The translations under genes were made by a program, and so were the position numbers. Positions 1-5,429 of a DNA stretch of 5,429 bases are shown here, piece by piece. How positions within the stretch are numbered: position 1 is the stretch's first letter; every line of letters starts with the position of its first letter. The stretch comes from CAYRIF01 sp964424205. Its GTDB lineage: Bacteria; Bacteroidota; Bacteroidia; Cytophagales; Cyclobacteriaceae. Where the stretch lies: the NCBI GenBank assembly GCA_964424205.1, contig CAYRIF010000260.1, positions 1 through 5,429 on the forward strand, written 5' to 3'. The notes under the pieces are model-generated. The model saw only the letters and a program-made list of their open reading frames with translations. It did not search any database and was not told the origin of the DNA.

Positions 1-52
1 ATGCTTTAGATAAATAACAAGGGCGTAATTTGTGAGGATACTGCACCAGGAG

Positions 53-109
53 AAAAAATGCTAATTAGGCGCTGCTGAAAAACGCTTTCAGCAGCGCCTA
101 ATTATTTTT
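53..109. terminator. Bidirectional intrinsic terminator, overlaps lpxH-like stop codon
   Basis: A perfect 19-bp inverted repeat (arms 62-80 and 86-104) encloses a 5-nt loop. The plus strand continues with five T at 105-109. The minus strand continues through GCA into six T (complement of 53-58). Hairpin plus U tract in both directions is the layout of a terminator shared by convergent genes. The minus-strand user is the lpxH-like gene, whose last two codons and TAG stop (98-100) lie inside the stem. The plus-strand user would be a gene ending at or before the left edge: all three plus frames have a stop within the first 17 bases. Only the minus-strand gene is directly visible. Confidence 0.85.
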
Positions 110-874
110 CTCAAAATCCAACAGTTCTAAATCCTTACCATCAAACACGGCATAGGTCGAATAATTAACCCACTCACCTAGGTTGATGTACCTGCTCTTG
201 TTTGTTACTTTAAGGTCGAGCGGTAGGTGTCGATGTCCAAAAATATAGTAATCATGGTGTGCCTTGCTTTCTTCTTCTTTGCAATAAGCAAGTAGCCATT
301 CATTATCTCCAAGAAAACCCTTATCGCTTTCTATATTTCCAATTCTGCTTTTTCTTGACCAGGCATTGGCTAATCCTACTCCTAAATTGGGATGAACTCT
401 TGCAAACAACCAATGACTTAGCTTACTTTCAAAAATCCGTTTTAGAAATTTGTAGAACCCATCTCCTGGTCCTAATCCATCTCCATGACCTAGAAAAAAT
501 CGCTTATCATTGATGGTAATTTTTTGGGAATCTCTGAAAACAGGGATACCCAATTCTTTGGTAAAATAGTCAAACATCCACATGTCATGGTTGCCCGAGA
601 AAAAATAGATGGGGATGCCACTGTCAGTTATTTCGGCGAGTTTCCCCTGAAATCTGATAAATCCTTTTGGGATAACCTCTTTATATTCAAACCAGAAATC
701 AAACATGTCCCCCATCAAAAAGATGGCGTGAGCATCTGATTTTACAGAATCTAGCCATTTGACGACCCTCTTTTCTCGTAGGTCTGAACGCTCTTTGCTG
801 CCAGCACCGAGGTGAAAGTCGGAAGCAAAATAGATTTTTTTGCCGTCAGGTATGTTGTCAATTGAGAGGTTCAT
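98..874 (-). CDS. lpxH: UDP-2,3-diacylglucosamine diphosphatase (LpxH-like metallophosphoesterase)
   Basis: A 258-residue calcineurin-like metallophosphoesterase. The full set of metal-binding motifs is visible and in order: Asp19-x-His21 (SDFHL), Gly55-Asp56 followed by MFDFW, Gly94-Asn95-His96-Asp97, His130 in GHGDG, and His214-x-His216 in FGHRH. These match, in order, the Asp/His/Asp/Asn/His/His/His set of E. coli LpxH, which is about 240 residues long. In that family the enzyme cleaves the pyrophosphate of UDP-2,3-diacylglucosamine to give lipid X and UMP, the fourth step of lipid A synthesis, at the inner face of the cytoplasmic membrane. There is no signal peptide, as expected. The ATG at 872-874 leaves a normal N-terminus before the first motif. 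The gene is isolated between two terminators, so it probably has its own promoter in 875-904, although no consensus box stands out. A related UDP-sugar or generic phosphoesterase is possible, but LpxH is the best reading. Confidence 0.88.
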   Translation of the reverse strand: MNLSIDNIPDGKKIYFASDFHLGAGSKERSDLREKRVVKWLDSVKSDAHAIFLMGDMFDFWFEYKEVIPKGFIRFQGKLAEITDSGIPIYFFSGNHDMWMFDYFTKELGIPVFRDSQKITINDKRFFLGHGDGLGPGDGFYKFLKRIFESKLSHWLFARVHPNLGVGLANAWSRKSRIGNIESDKGFLGDNEWLLAYCKEEESKAHHDYYIFGHRHLPLDLKVTNKSRYINLGEWVNYSTYAVFDGKDLELLDFEKNN

Positions 875-904
875 CTATTTTTATAAGAAAAAGCCATTGC
901 GCTA

Positions 905-941
905 AAATAAAAAAGACCAGGATAATTATAAAATCCTGATC
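905..941 (-). terminator. Intrinsic terminator of the rsfS-ftsH unit
   Basis: The arms at 933-941 and 915-923 form a 9-bp stem with a 9-nt loop. On the minus strand this is followed by TTTTTT, then ATTTT (complement of 905-914). One pair is G-U on the minus-strand RNA but A-C on the plus-strand RNA, so the structure favours minus-strand transcripts. It lies 26 bases past the ftsH stop and before the lpxH-like start. Confidence 0.8.
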
Positions 942-966
942 CCTGTAGTTCTAAATATCAAAAAAA

Positions 967-3027
967 CTATACACTTTCTTTGGTGTCTTCTTTCTTTTCT
1001 TCTTTTGGTTCTGAGGGCTTATTCCTATTATTACTTGCTCTCGCACCATTCTCTTTTTTCTCTAAATCTTCTAGCGCATCTTGTTTCAAGAAAGCCTCAT
1101 AAGTAGTTTCTTTTTGGAAAGGCCTTTTGCCGATGAGTCTGACAATGTCTTTTTGGAAAATAATCTCTTTTTCAAGTAATTCCTTCGCAACTATACCAAG
1201 TTCTTTTCGCTTATCTTTTAGCAGTGCCAAAGTACGGATATAGGCATTGTCAATAATCTTTCTTACCTCTTTATCAATGGTTTGTGCTGTTTCTTCTGAG
1301 TATGGTTTTGTGAAAACATTGTCACCTTGTTTGGAATCATAAAAAGAGACATTGCCTATTTTATCATTCATGCCATATACAGAAACAATACTGTATGCCA
1401 TTTTTGTTACCCTTTCTAGGTCGCTCAAAGCACCTGTAGATATTTTTCCAAAGATAATTTCTTCTGCTGCCCTACCACCAAGTGCCATGCACATTTCATC
1501 AATAAGTTGGTCTGTCTGGTGTAAATGTTGCTCATTTGGTAGGTACTGCGCATAACCTAATGCTGCAAGTCCCCGAGGTACAATACTCACCTTGACCAAT
1601 GGATCCGCATGCTCCAAGAACCAGCCAGCTACTGCGTGTCCTGCTTCGTGATGGGCAACAATCGTTTTTTCTTCAGGAGAAATGATTTTGGTTTTCTTTT
1701 CCAATCCGCCAATGACCCTGTCAATAGCATCTTGAAAATCTATCATGTCCACACTGTCCTTGTTTTTTCTTGCTGCAATTAAAGCAGCCTCGTTGCAGAC
1801 ATTTGCTATTTCAGCACCTGCAAATCCAGGTGTCTGCCCAGCAAGACTTTTAGCATCCACATCCTCATTTAATTTTATTGGCTTTAGGTGTACCCTAAAT
1901 ATTTGCACCCTGCCGGAAATATCTGGTTTGTCTATGCTTATTTGTCTATCGAATCTCCCTGGTCTTAACAATGCTTGATCTAAAACATCGGGGCGATTTG
2001 TGGCGGCTAATATGATGACTCCTGAATCAGTAGAAAACCCATCCATTTCCACCAAGAGAGAGTTTAATGTATTCTCTCTTTCATCATTCGAACCTGGCAT
2101 TTGTCCTTTACCTCTTGATCGCCCGATGGCATCTATTTCATCAATAAATATAATACAAGGTGCTTTTTCTTTTGCTTTCTTGAATAAATCGCGCACTCTA
2201 GCTGCCCCAACGCCTACAAACATCTCTACAAAATCAGATCCTGAAAGACTAAAAAACGGCACAGCAGCTTCACCTGCTACCGCTTTTGCCAAAAGTGTTT
2301 TTCCTGTTCCTGGAGGGCCTACTAACAATGCTCCCTTGGGTATTTTTCCTCCGAGTTTGGTGAATTTCTCAGGAGTTTTCAAGAACTCTACAATCTCTTT
2401 TACCTCTTCTTTTGCTTCTTCTAAACCTGCCACATCATCGAATGATACTTTTACTTTACTTTCAGCATCAAAAAGTGCTGCTTTAGATTTTCCAATATTA
2501 AAAATCTGTCCGCCAGGACCACCCCCACCGGTCATTCTTTTCATAAGAAACCAAAAGGCAAAGATCATTAATAATAGAAACCCCCAAGTGGCAAAAAATT
2601 CCATGATGCCATATTTTGTTTCTATTTTATAATTAATCTGTTTTTCTTTAGGAAGGGTATTTTTGAACGTATTATAATTTTCTTCAAATTTTTCTAGCGT
2701 GGTTACGTTGAAAAAATAATGTGGCTGCGGAGCAAATGAGAACTTACTATCTTTTTGGAGATCATTGTAGTGACCGCTTTCTAACCCCTCTTTATTGAGT
2801 GTTATTTCAACCTTATTCAGGTTTCTGTATAGCACGACATCCTTCACATACCCCTTTGCTGCCATCTCTTTGAAATCATCAAAAAAGATCTCTTTGGTAG
2901 TGCTTTCGGTGAAGTAAGTAACGCCAACAATTATAGCAATTAATGCTAGAATTATCCATGTCTGGTAGTTTTGTCTCGGTGAGCCGCCACCAGGCAATAT
3001 GTTTTTTTTATTTGAATTATCTGCCAT
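967..3027 (-). CDS. ftsH: ATP-dependent zinc metalloprotease FtsH
   Basis: A 686-residue membrane-bound AAA+ protease that extracts and degrades misfolded membrane proteins and selected cytosolic proteins. Order of parts: a first membrane segment at about 24-39; a periplasmic domain at about 40-143; a second membrane segment at about 147-162; a Gly-rich linker (166-173); the AAA domain with Walker A GPPGTGKT (237-244), pore loop around Phe270-Val-Gly, Walker B IIFIDEID (292-299), and the second region of homology ending LLRPGRFDR with arginine fingers Arg355 and Arg358; then the M41 peptidase domain with HEAGH (460-464) and the probable third zinc ligand Asp536 in SDLERV. The tail after about 655 is charged and low complexity, rich in Lys and Glu. 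All key residues are present and the length is normal for Bacteroidota. The gene lies 40 bases downstream of rsfS on the same strand with no terminator between, so co-transcription is likely. No Shine-Dalgarno sequence is visible, which is usual in this phylum. Confidence 0.98.
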   Translation of the reverse strand: MADNSNKKNILPGGGSPRQNYQTWIILALIAIIVGVTYFTESTTKEIFFDDFKEMAAKGYVKDVVLYRNLNKVEITLNKEGLESGHYNDLQKDSKFSFAPQPHYFFNVTTLEKFEENYNTFKNTLPKEKQINYKIETKYGIMEFFATWGFLLLMIFAFWFLMKRMTGGGGPGGQIFNIGKSKAALFDAESKVKVSFDDVAGLEEAKEEVKEIVEFLKTPEKFTKLGGKIPKGALLVGPPGTGKTLLAKAVAGEAAVPFFSLSGSDFVEMFVGVGAARVRDLFKKAKEKAPCIIFIDEIDAIGRSRGKGQMPGSNDERENTLNSLLVEMDGFSTDSGVIILAATNRPDVLDQALLRPGRFDRQISIDKPDISGRVQIFRVHLKPIKLNEDVDAKSLAGQTPGFAGAEIANVCNEAALIAARKNKDSVDMIDFQDAIDRVIGGLEKKTKIISPEEKTIVAHHEAGHAVAGWFLEHADPLVKVSIVPRGLAALGYAQYLPNEQHLHQTDQLIDEMCMALGGRAAEEIIFGKISTGALSDLERVTKMAYSIVSVYGMNDKIGNVSFYDSKQGDNVFTKPYSEETAQTIDKEVRKIIDNAYIRTLALLKDKRKELGIVAKELLEKEIIFQKDIVRLIGKRPFQKETTYEAFLKQDALEDLEKKENGARASNNRNKPSEPKEEKKEDTKESV

Positions 3028-3067
3028 TATATTAAATTCTTTAAGTCTTTTCTTTGGTTAAAAATCA

Positions 3068-3418
3068 TCAAGCAACTTCACTTTCTACTACAGTATCTCC
3101 CCATAGGTTTTCCAACGCATAAAATGCTCGTTGTTCTTTCTTGAAAATGTGAGCGACCACGTCAAAATAGTCTAACAAAATCCATTCCTTGTTTTGTAGC
3201 CCTTCCACATGATTTGGCTCCTCTTGGATACCTTTTACCACTGCTTCCTGAATGGAGTCAGCAATGGAATCAGCATGTGTATTTGAGTTGCCTGTGCATA
3301 TAACAAAGTAAGAAGCAAATGCGTTCTTTATGTCTTTTAAGTCCAAAACAACCACATCTTCTGCTTTTTTCTCCTTCATGCCTGCTATAATCAGGTCCCG
3401 CAATTTTTCTGAACTCAT
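3068..3418 (-). CDS. rsfS: Ribosome silencing factor RsfS
   Basis: A 116-residue protein of the RsfS/Iojap/DUF143 family (E. coli homologue 105 residues). It shows the family pattern throughout: an N-terminal helix, DVVVLDLKDI (21-30), FASYFVICTG with a following Ser-Asn (34-45), a short helix with His48-Ala-Asp, then WILLDYFDVVAHIF (79-92) and RAFYALENLW (97-106). The family binds ribosomal protein uL14 on the 50S subunit and blocks subunit joining, lowering translation during nutrient limitation. The ATG at 3416-3418 gives the expected N-terminus. It is the first gene of a probable rsfS-ftsH unit, and a good -7 box lies about 37 bases upstream of the start. No unusual residues or length. 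Confidence 0.96.
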   Translation of the reverse strand: MSSEKLRDLIIAGMKEKKAEDVVVLDLKDIKNAFASYFVICTGNSNTHADSIADSIQEAVVKGIQEEPNHVEGLQNKEWILLDYFDVVAHIFKKEQRAFYALENLWGDTVVESEVA

Positions 3419-3455
3419 ATATTTTCTTTCTGCTTTTTCCTTGTTATATTGCCTG

Positions 3456-3463
3456 CAAATTTA
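3456..3463 (-). promoter_or_regulatory. Candidate -7 box for rsfS-ftsH
   Basis: The minus strand reads TAAATTTG, an exact match to the Bacteroidota housekeeping -7 consensus TAnnTTTG. It lies 37 bases upstream of the rsfS ATG, which would leave a short leader of about 30 nt. The -33 element is weak: a TTTT lies 17 bases upstream instead of a clear TTTG at about 19-20, and it would fall inside the first codons of birA. The placement in a divergent spacer supports it; the -33 side does not. Confidence 0.45.
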
Positions 3464-3474
3464 CGTAAAATAAC

Positions 3475-4233
3475 TTGTATAAAACCTTAACAGATACTTT
3501 ATTTATCGGCAAAAACTTCATCAGTCTGCCAAAGTGTCATTCAACCAATGACATAGCGGTGGATATTTTACAGAATAATAGGTTATTTGAAGGGACAGTT
3601 GTTATAGCCTATGAGCAAAATGAAGGAAAGGGACAGCGAGGGAATATTTGGAAATCAAGCCCAAATGTTAACCTGACATTTTCCGTTATTTTGATGCCTA
3701 CTTTTTTACAAATCAAAGAACAATTCTACCTGAATATAGTTACTGCATTAGCCATTATAGACACGCTCTCAAAACTTGGTGATAATATATTTAAAATAAA
3801 ATGGCCGAACGATATTTATAGTGACGAGAAAAAACTGAGTGGCGTGTTGATTGAAAATTCCGTTAAGGGAAGTGTCTTAAATACGTCGGTAATTGGAATT
3901 GGACTAAACATTAACCAAACCGCATTTAATGGCTTGCCGAATGCAACCTCTTTGCGCAATGAGCTTGATAAAACCTTAGACTTACAGGAAGTATTAAATG
4001 GTATTTTAAGGAATCTGGAAATGCGCTATTTGCAATTGAAGGCTGGGGAGTATGAACAACTTAAACGGGCTTATCTGGAAAAACTATATTGGTATCAAGA
4101 AGTACATACTTTTAAATCTGACAAGGAATTTAAGGGGAGTATTACTGGCATTGACGATTACGGAAGACTGTTGGTGCGTATAGGGAATGAGACCAAAGCT
4201 TTCGATTTAAAAGAGGTTGTGTTTTTGGGGTAA
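3475..4233 (+). CDS. birA: Biotin--[acetyl-CoA-carboxylase] ligase, monofunctional, TTG start
   Basis: A 252-residue biotin protein ligase that forms biotinyl-AMP and transfers biotin to a lysine of biotin carboxyl carrier domains, such as acetyl-CoA carboxylase. Visible motifs: Ser23-Thr-Asn at the substrate site, EQNEGKGQRGNIW (47-59) corresponding to the GRGRRG biotinyl-AMP loop, KWPNDI (109-114), KLSGVLIE (120-127) with the likely catalytic Lys120, GIGLNIN (141-147), and a small C-terminal beta-barrel (about 208-250). There is no N-terminal DNA-binding helix-turn-helix, so this is the catalytic-only class and should not repress biotin genes. The start is TTG at 3475: the frame has a TAA at 3466-3468, and the next in-frame Met (residue 74) lies past the active-site loop. 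It is divergent from rsfS across 56 bases; a poor -7-like TATATTG sits at 3445-3451. No plus-strand terminator is obvious downstream. Confidence 0.95.
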   Translation: MYKTLTDTLFIGKNFISLPKCHSTNDIAVDILQNNRLFEGTVVIAYEQNEGKGQRGNIWKSSPNVNLTFSVILMPTFLQIKEQFYLNIVTALAIIDTLSKLGDNIFKIKWPNDIYSDEKKLSGVLIENSVKGSVLNTSVIGIGLNINQTAFNGLPNATSLRNELDKTLDLQEVLNGILRNLEMRYLQLKAGEYEQLKRAYLEKLYWYQEVHTFKSDKEFKGSITGIDDYGRLLVRIGNETKAFDLKEVVFLG

Positions 4234-4244
4234 TTTTAGCGCAT

Positions 4245-4269
4245 AAAAAAAGACTGAATATAGTCAGTC
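4245..4269 (-). terminator. Intrinsic terminator on the minus strand
   Basis: A 6-bp stem (arms 4264-4269 and 4252-4257) with a 6-nt loop is followed on the minus strand by seven T (complement of 4245-4251). On the plus strand the tract precedes the hairpin, so it should not terminate birA. It ends whatever minus-strand RNA crosses this spacer: either a long ridA-like 3' UTR (the ridA-like stop is 430 bases upstream) or a separate small RNA. Confidence 0.6.
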
Positions 4270-4290
4270 ACATTCGTGCAAATCCGCTGC

Positions 4291-4344
4291 ACGCTTCGCG
4301 ATAGTCAACGTTGGATTGGTTACTAACGCTTCACTTGGTAGTCA
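4291..4344. repeat. Two imperfect direct repeats
   Basis: Copies at 4291-4307 and 4326-4344 share the outer parts ACGCTTC and TAGTCA and differ in a 4- or 6-base centre. A further TAGTCA lies at 4261-4266. The copies are 35 bases apart. No function can be assigned. They lie inside the candidate minus-strand RNA and could be structural, a binding site, or chance. Confidence 0.35.
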
Positions 4345-4477
4345 TGAACACGTCCATCACTATTTTCTGATGTAAATATACTGAAACATTTCAATAAAGT
4401 GGTTATGGATGTATTAAATCAATGTTAAGACGGTGTTAACTCGGAATATTCATGTGATTAGCTTGGTGTATATGTAA

Positions 4478-4495
4478 TCCCGATAGCCATCGGGA
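4478..4495. repeat. Intergenic palindrome, CCCGAT/ATCGGG type
   Basis: A 7-bp perfect inverted repeat (TCCCGAT and ATCGGGA) encloses a 4-nt loop, AGCC. It is followed by A on the plus strand and by ATTACA on the minus strand, so it lacks a terminator U tract in either direction. From memory, very similar CCCGATAGC...GGG palindromes recur between genes in Cytophagales and other Bacteroidota. Only one copy is visible here, so repeat status is inferred. Confidence 0.55.
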
Positions 4496-4536
4496 AAAAA
4501 TCGAAGATATATGGGCATATTTCGAGGGTTTTGCAA

Positions 4537-4556
4537 CCTGCCTACCGGCAGGCAGG
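4537..4556. repeat. Intergenic GC-rich palindrome, CCTGCC/GGCAGG type
   Basis: A 20-base near-palindrome of arms CCTGCCT and AGGCAGG around ACCGGC, with one asymmetric position, much more GC-rich than its surroundings. From memory, the same kind of palindrome (translating as LPAGRQA or LPTGRQA) is scattered through many Bacteroidota genomes as a dispersed repeat. It sits 41 bases from the CCCGAT palindrome, with two weaker stem-loops between them, which resembles a composite repeat element. No transposase gene is present in the window. Confidence 0.6.
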
Positions 4557-4699
4557 CGAAGCAGATACGCCAAGATAATTGCAAGCTCCCCAAATTTGGC
4601 TATTTTATTTTCAGCAAAGTACAGGGTAATTATCTGATAATAAGGAAGTTATAAAGGTATTTTATTGAAACGGTGAATACTTCTGGTTAACTGATCATC

Positions 4700-5266
4700 C
4701 TATTCTTCAACCTCCACAATCATTTGAATTTCTACAGGAATATTCCAAGGTAGTGATGACATGCCTACAGCAGCCCTTGCATGTTTTCCTTTTTCTCCGA
4801 AAACTGCTACCATCAGATCAGAAAAACCATTGATTACTGCTGGGTGTTGCGTGAATGATGAATCTGCATTAACCATACCCGTAGCCCTGACAATGCGCTT
4901 TACTTTATTGAGGTCACCAATCTCTGCTTGGAGAGAAGACAGCAAACTAATGCCTGTAAGTCTTGCTGCAGCTTGTCCTTGTTCAATGGTCAAATCTTTT
5001 CCAAGTTTTCCTACTATGAGCTTTCCATCTTGCTTAATGGGACCATGTCCGGCTAGGAAAACAAGATTTCCGACACGGACGGCATGTAGATAATTTGCTT
5101 TAGGCGCTCCTGGTTCGGTCAGTTTAATGTTCAATTCTTCTAGTCTTTGATAGACATCATATTTGTTTTCTTTTGTTTGCGTTATTGTTTCCACCTCTTT
5201 TTTCTGATTGCAGCTACTAGCAATTAATAAAAGGAGAGAAAGCAGTATTGTAAATTGTTTTTTCAT
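4700..5266 (-). CDS. RidA/YjgF-family protein with lipoprotein signal peptide
   Basis: A 188-residue protein. Residues 1-19 form a lipoprotein signal: MKK, a hydrophobic run ILLSLLLLIA, then ASSC with Cys19 as the lipidation site. After a polar linker (20-36), residues about 37-187 match the longer RidA branch (YjgF_endoribonc type): ANYLHAVRVGNLVFLAGHGP (57-76), GKLGKDLTIEQG (86-97), GDLNKVKRIVRATGMVN (117-133), HPAVINGFSDLM (141-152) and a C-terminal HARAAVGMSSLP. Arg164 and Glu179 align, with identical spacing, to E. coli RidA Arg105 and Glu120, so the trimer-interface active site looks intact. RidA deaminates reactive enamine/imine intermediates in the cytosol; the activity of this branch is less certain. 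No other Met occurs before residue 131, so the signal peptide cannot be removed by choosing another start. The lipoprotein would sit in the periplasm or on the outer membrane. A terminator precedes it, so it is probably transcribed alone. Confidence 0.88.
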   Translation of the reverse strand: MKKQFTILLSLLLLIASSCNQKKEVETITQTKENKYDVYQRLEELNIKLTEPGAPKANYLHAVRVGNLVFLAGHGPIKQDGKLIVGKLGKDLTIEQGQAAARLTGISLLSSLQAEIGDLNKVKRIVRATGMVNADSSFTQHPAVINGFSDLMVAVFGEKGKHARAAVGMSSLPWNIPVEIQMIVEVEE

Positions 5267-5306
5267 GGCAGTAATTTTTCATGAAGATAGCAATAATTTT
5301 AGGACA

Positions 5307-5341
5307 TAAAAAAAGCTGCTCCAAATAAATTGAAGCAGCTT
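5307..5341 (-). terminator. Intrinsic terminator of the outer-membrane protein gene
   Basis: An 8-bp perfect stem AAGCTGCT/AGCAGCTT (5334-5341 and 5313-5320) with a 13-nt loop is followed on the minus strand by a run of T (complement of 5308-5312, continuing the stem's own AA/TT). It lies 20 bases beyond the stop of the partial gene and 41 bases before the ridA-like start, separating the two transcripts. There is no U tract on the plus strand. Confidence 0.8.
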
Positions 5342-5360
5342 AATAATAAATAAATTGGTT

Positions 5361-5429
5361 TTAGAACCTGTACCGCAAACCAAATTGCATTTGCCATCTC
5401 GATAATAAACTGAAATCATCAGAAAAAGT
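5361..5429 (-). CDS. C-terminal end of an outer-membrane beta-barrel protein (partial)
   Basis: The last 22 codons and TAA stop of a gene that runs off the right edge. The peptide ends SRWQMQFGLRYRF: alternating hydrophobic and polar residues, aromatic-rich, with a terminal Phe, the signature of the last beta-strand recognised by the BAM complex. In Bacteroidota, ends of the form W-Q-hydrophobic-Q-hydrophobic-G-hydrophobic-R-Y-x-F are typical of TonB-dependent receptors and related carboxypeptidase-like-domain barrels, so this is the favoured class. The substrate and full length cannot be judged. A terminator follows 20 bases after the stop. Confidence 0.75.
   Translation of the reverse strand, partial: TFSDDFSLLSRWQMQFGLRYRF

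Larger units (their letters stand above)
4234..4699. other. Gene-poor structured intergenic region
   Basis: 466 bases between the convergent birA and ridA-like genes with no convincing protein gene. It contains, in order: a minus-strand terminator (4245-4269); a second hairpin, CGTGCA/TGCACG (4275-4293); two imperfect copies of a unit ACGCTTC...TAGTCA (4291-4307 and 4326-4344); a near -7 box TATATTTA on the minus strand (4373-4380); GTTAA/TTAAC inverted pairs (4424-4440); four consecutive potential hairpins over 4478-4556, including two repeat-like palindromes; the palindrome CCAAATTTGG (4589-4598); and ATTATC-T-GATAAT (4629-4641). Short open frames exist but lack support. The density of structure suggests an RNA or repeat-derived spacer. 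Confidence 0.6.

Noticed and set aside
10..78. A protein-like plus-strand reading containing GVICEDTAPGEKML after a TAG at 7-9
   Set aside because: It is only 22 codons, follows an in-frame stop, begins without a start codon and ends inside the terminator hairpin. A frameshifted gene end is possible but cannot be shown from this window.
2000..2632. A 210-codon plus-strand open frame opposite ftsH
   Set aside because: It is the antisense shadow of the highly conserved AAA domain of ftsH; its composition follows from ftsH codons and no family is recognisable.
4247..4375. A plus-strand open frame of about 42 codons without an early start codon
   Set aside because: Its only ATG is the last codon before the stop, and it overlaps the minus-strand terminator and hairpins. 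It could be a remnant, but nothing identifies it as one.
4478..4500. CCCGAT/ATCGGG hairpin as a terminator for birA
   Set aside because: It is followed by A on the plus strand and has no U tract on the exit side in either direction, so it reads better as a repeat palindrome.
4511..4654. A plus-strand 47-codon open frame starting with ATG
   Set aside because: It runs straight through the GC-rich palindrome (read as LPTGRQA, a translation typical of this repeat), has no recognisable domain and no convincing initiation signal. Most likely a chance reading of repeat DNA.
4761..5093. A 110-codon plus-strand open frame opposite the ridA-like gene
   Set aside because: Antisense shadow of a clear RidA-family coding sequence, rich in Pro, Ser and Cys as expected for such a frame.

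Overview
The window looks like chromosomal DNA from a Bacteroidota bacterium, most likely of the Cytophagales type. The support is threefold. The proteins read as Bacteroidota forms of housekeeping enzymes: a short-linker FtsH, an HTH-less biotin ligase and a Bacteroidota-style LpxH. The intergenic DNA is AT-rich with no clear Shine-Dalgarno sequences and one good match to the Bacteroidota -7 box TAnnTTTG. The right edge carries a typical outer-membrane beta-barrel C-terminus. Placement below phylum level is inference.

Layout, left to right. Positions 1-61 hold no supportable gene. A perfect 19-bp hairpin with T runs on both sides (53-109) is a bidirectional terminator that overlaps the stop codon of an lpxH-like gene (98-874, minus), a lipid A pathway hydrolase. 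A minus-strand terminator (905-941) separates it from a two-gene minus-strand unit, rsfS (3068-3418) then ftsH (967-3027). This unit pairs a ribosome silencing factor with the membrane AAA+ zinc protease. A 56-bp divergent spacer carries a candidate promoter for rsfS-ftsH and precedes birA (3475-4233, plus), which must start at TTG.

A 466-bp region without a convincing gene follows (4234-4699). It holds a minus-strand terminator right after birA, a candidate small RNA or long 3' UTR, imperfect direct repeats, and two palindromes that look like dispersed intergenic repeats. A RidA/YjgF-family protein with a lipoprotein signal peptide is next (4700-5266, minus). A minus-strand terminator (5307-5341) then separates it from the last 22 codons of an outer-membrane beta-barrel protein that runs off the right edge (5361-5429, minus).

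Functionally this is mostly a core region: envelope lipid synthesis, membrane protein quality control, translation silencing and biotin attachment. I see no defence system, mobile element, CRISPR array or rRNA/tRNA gene. The parts most worth a second look are the lipid-anchored RidA protein and the structured 4234-4699 spacer.
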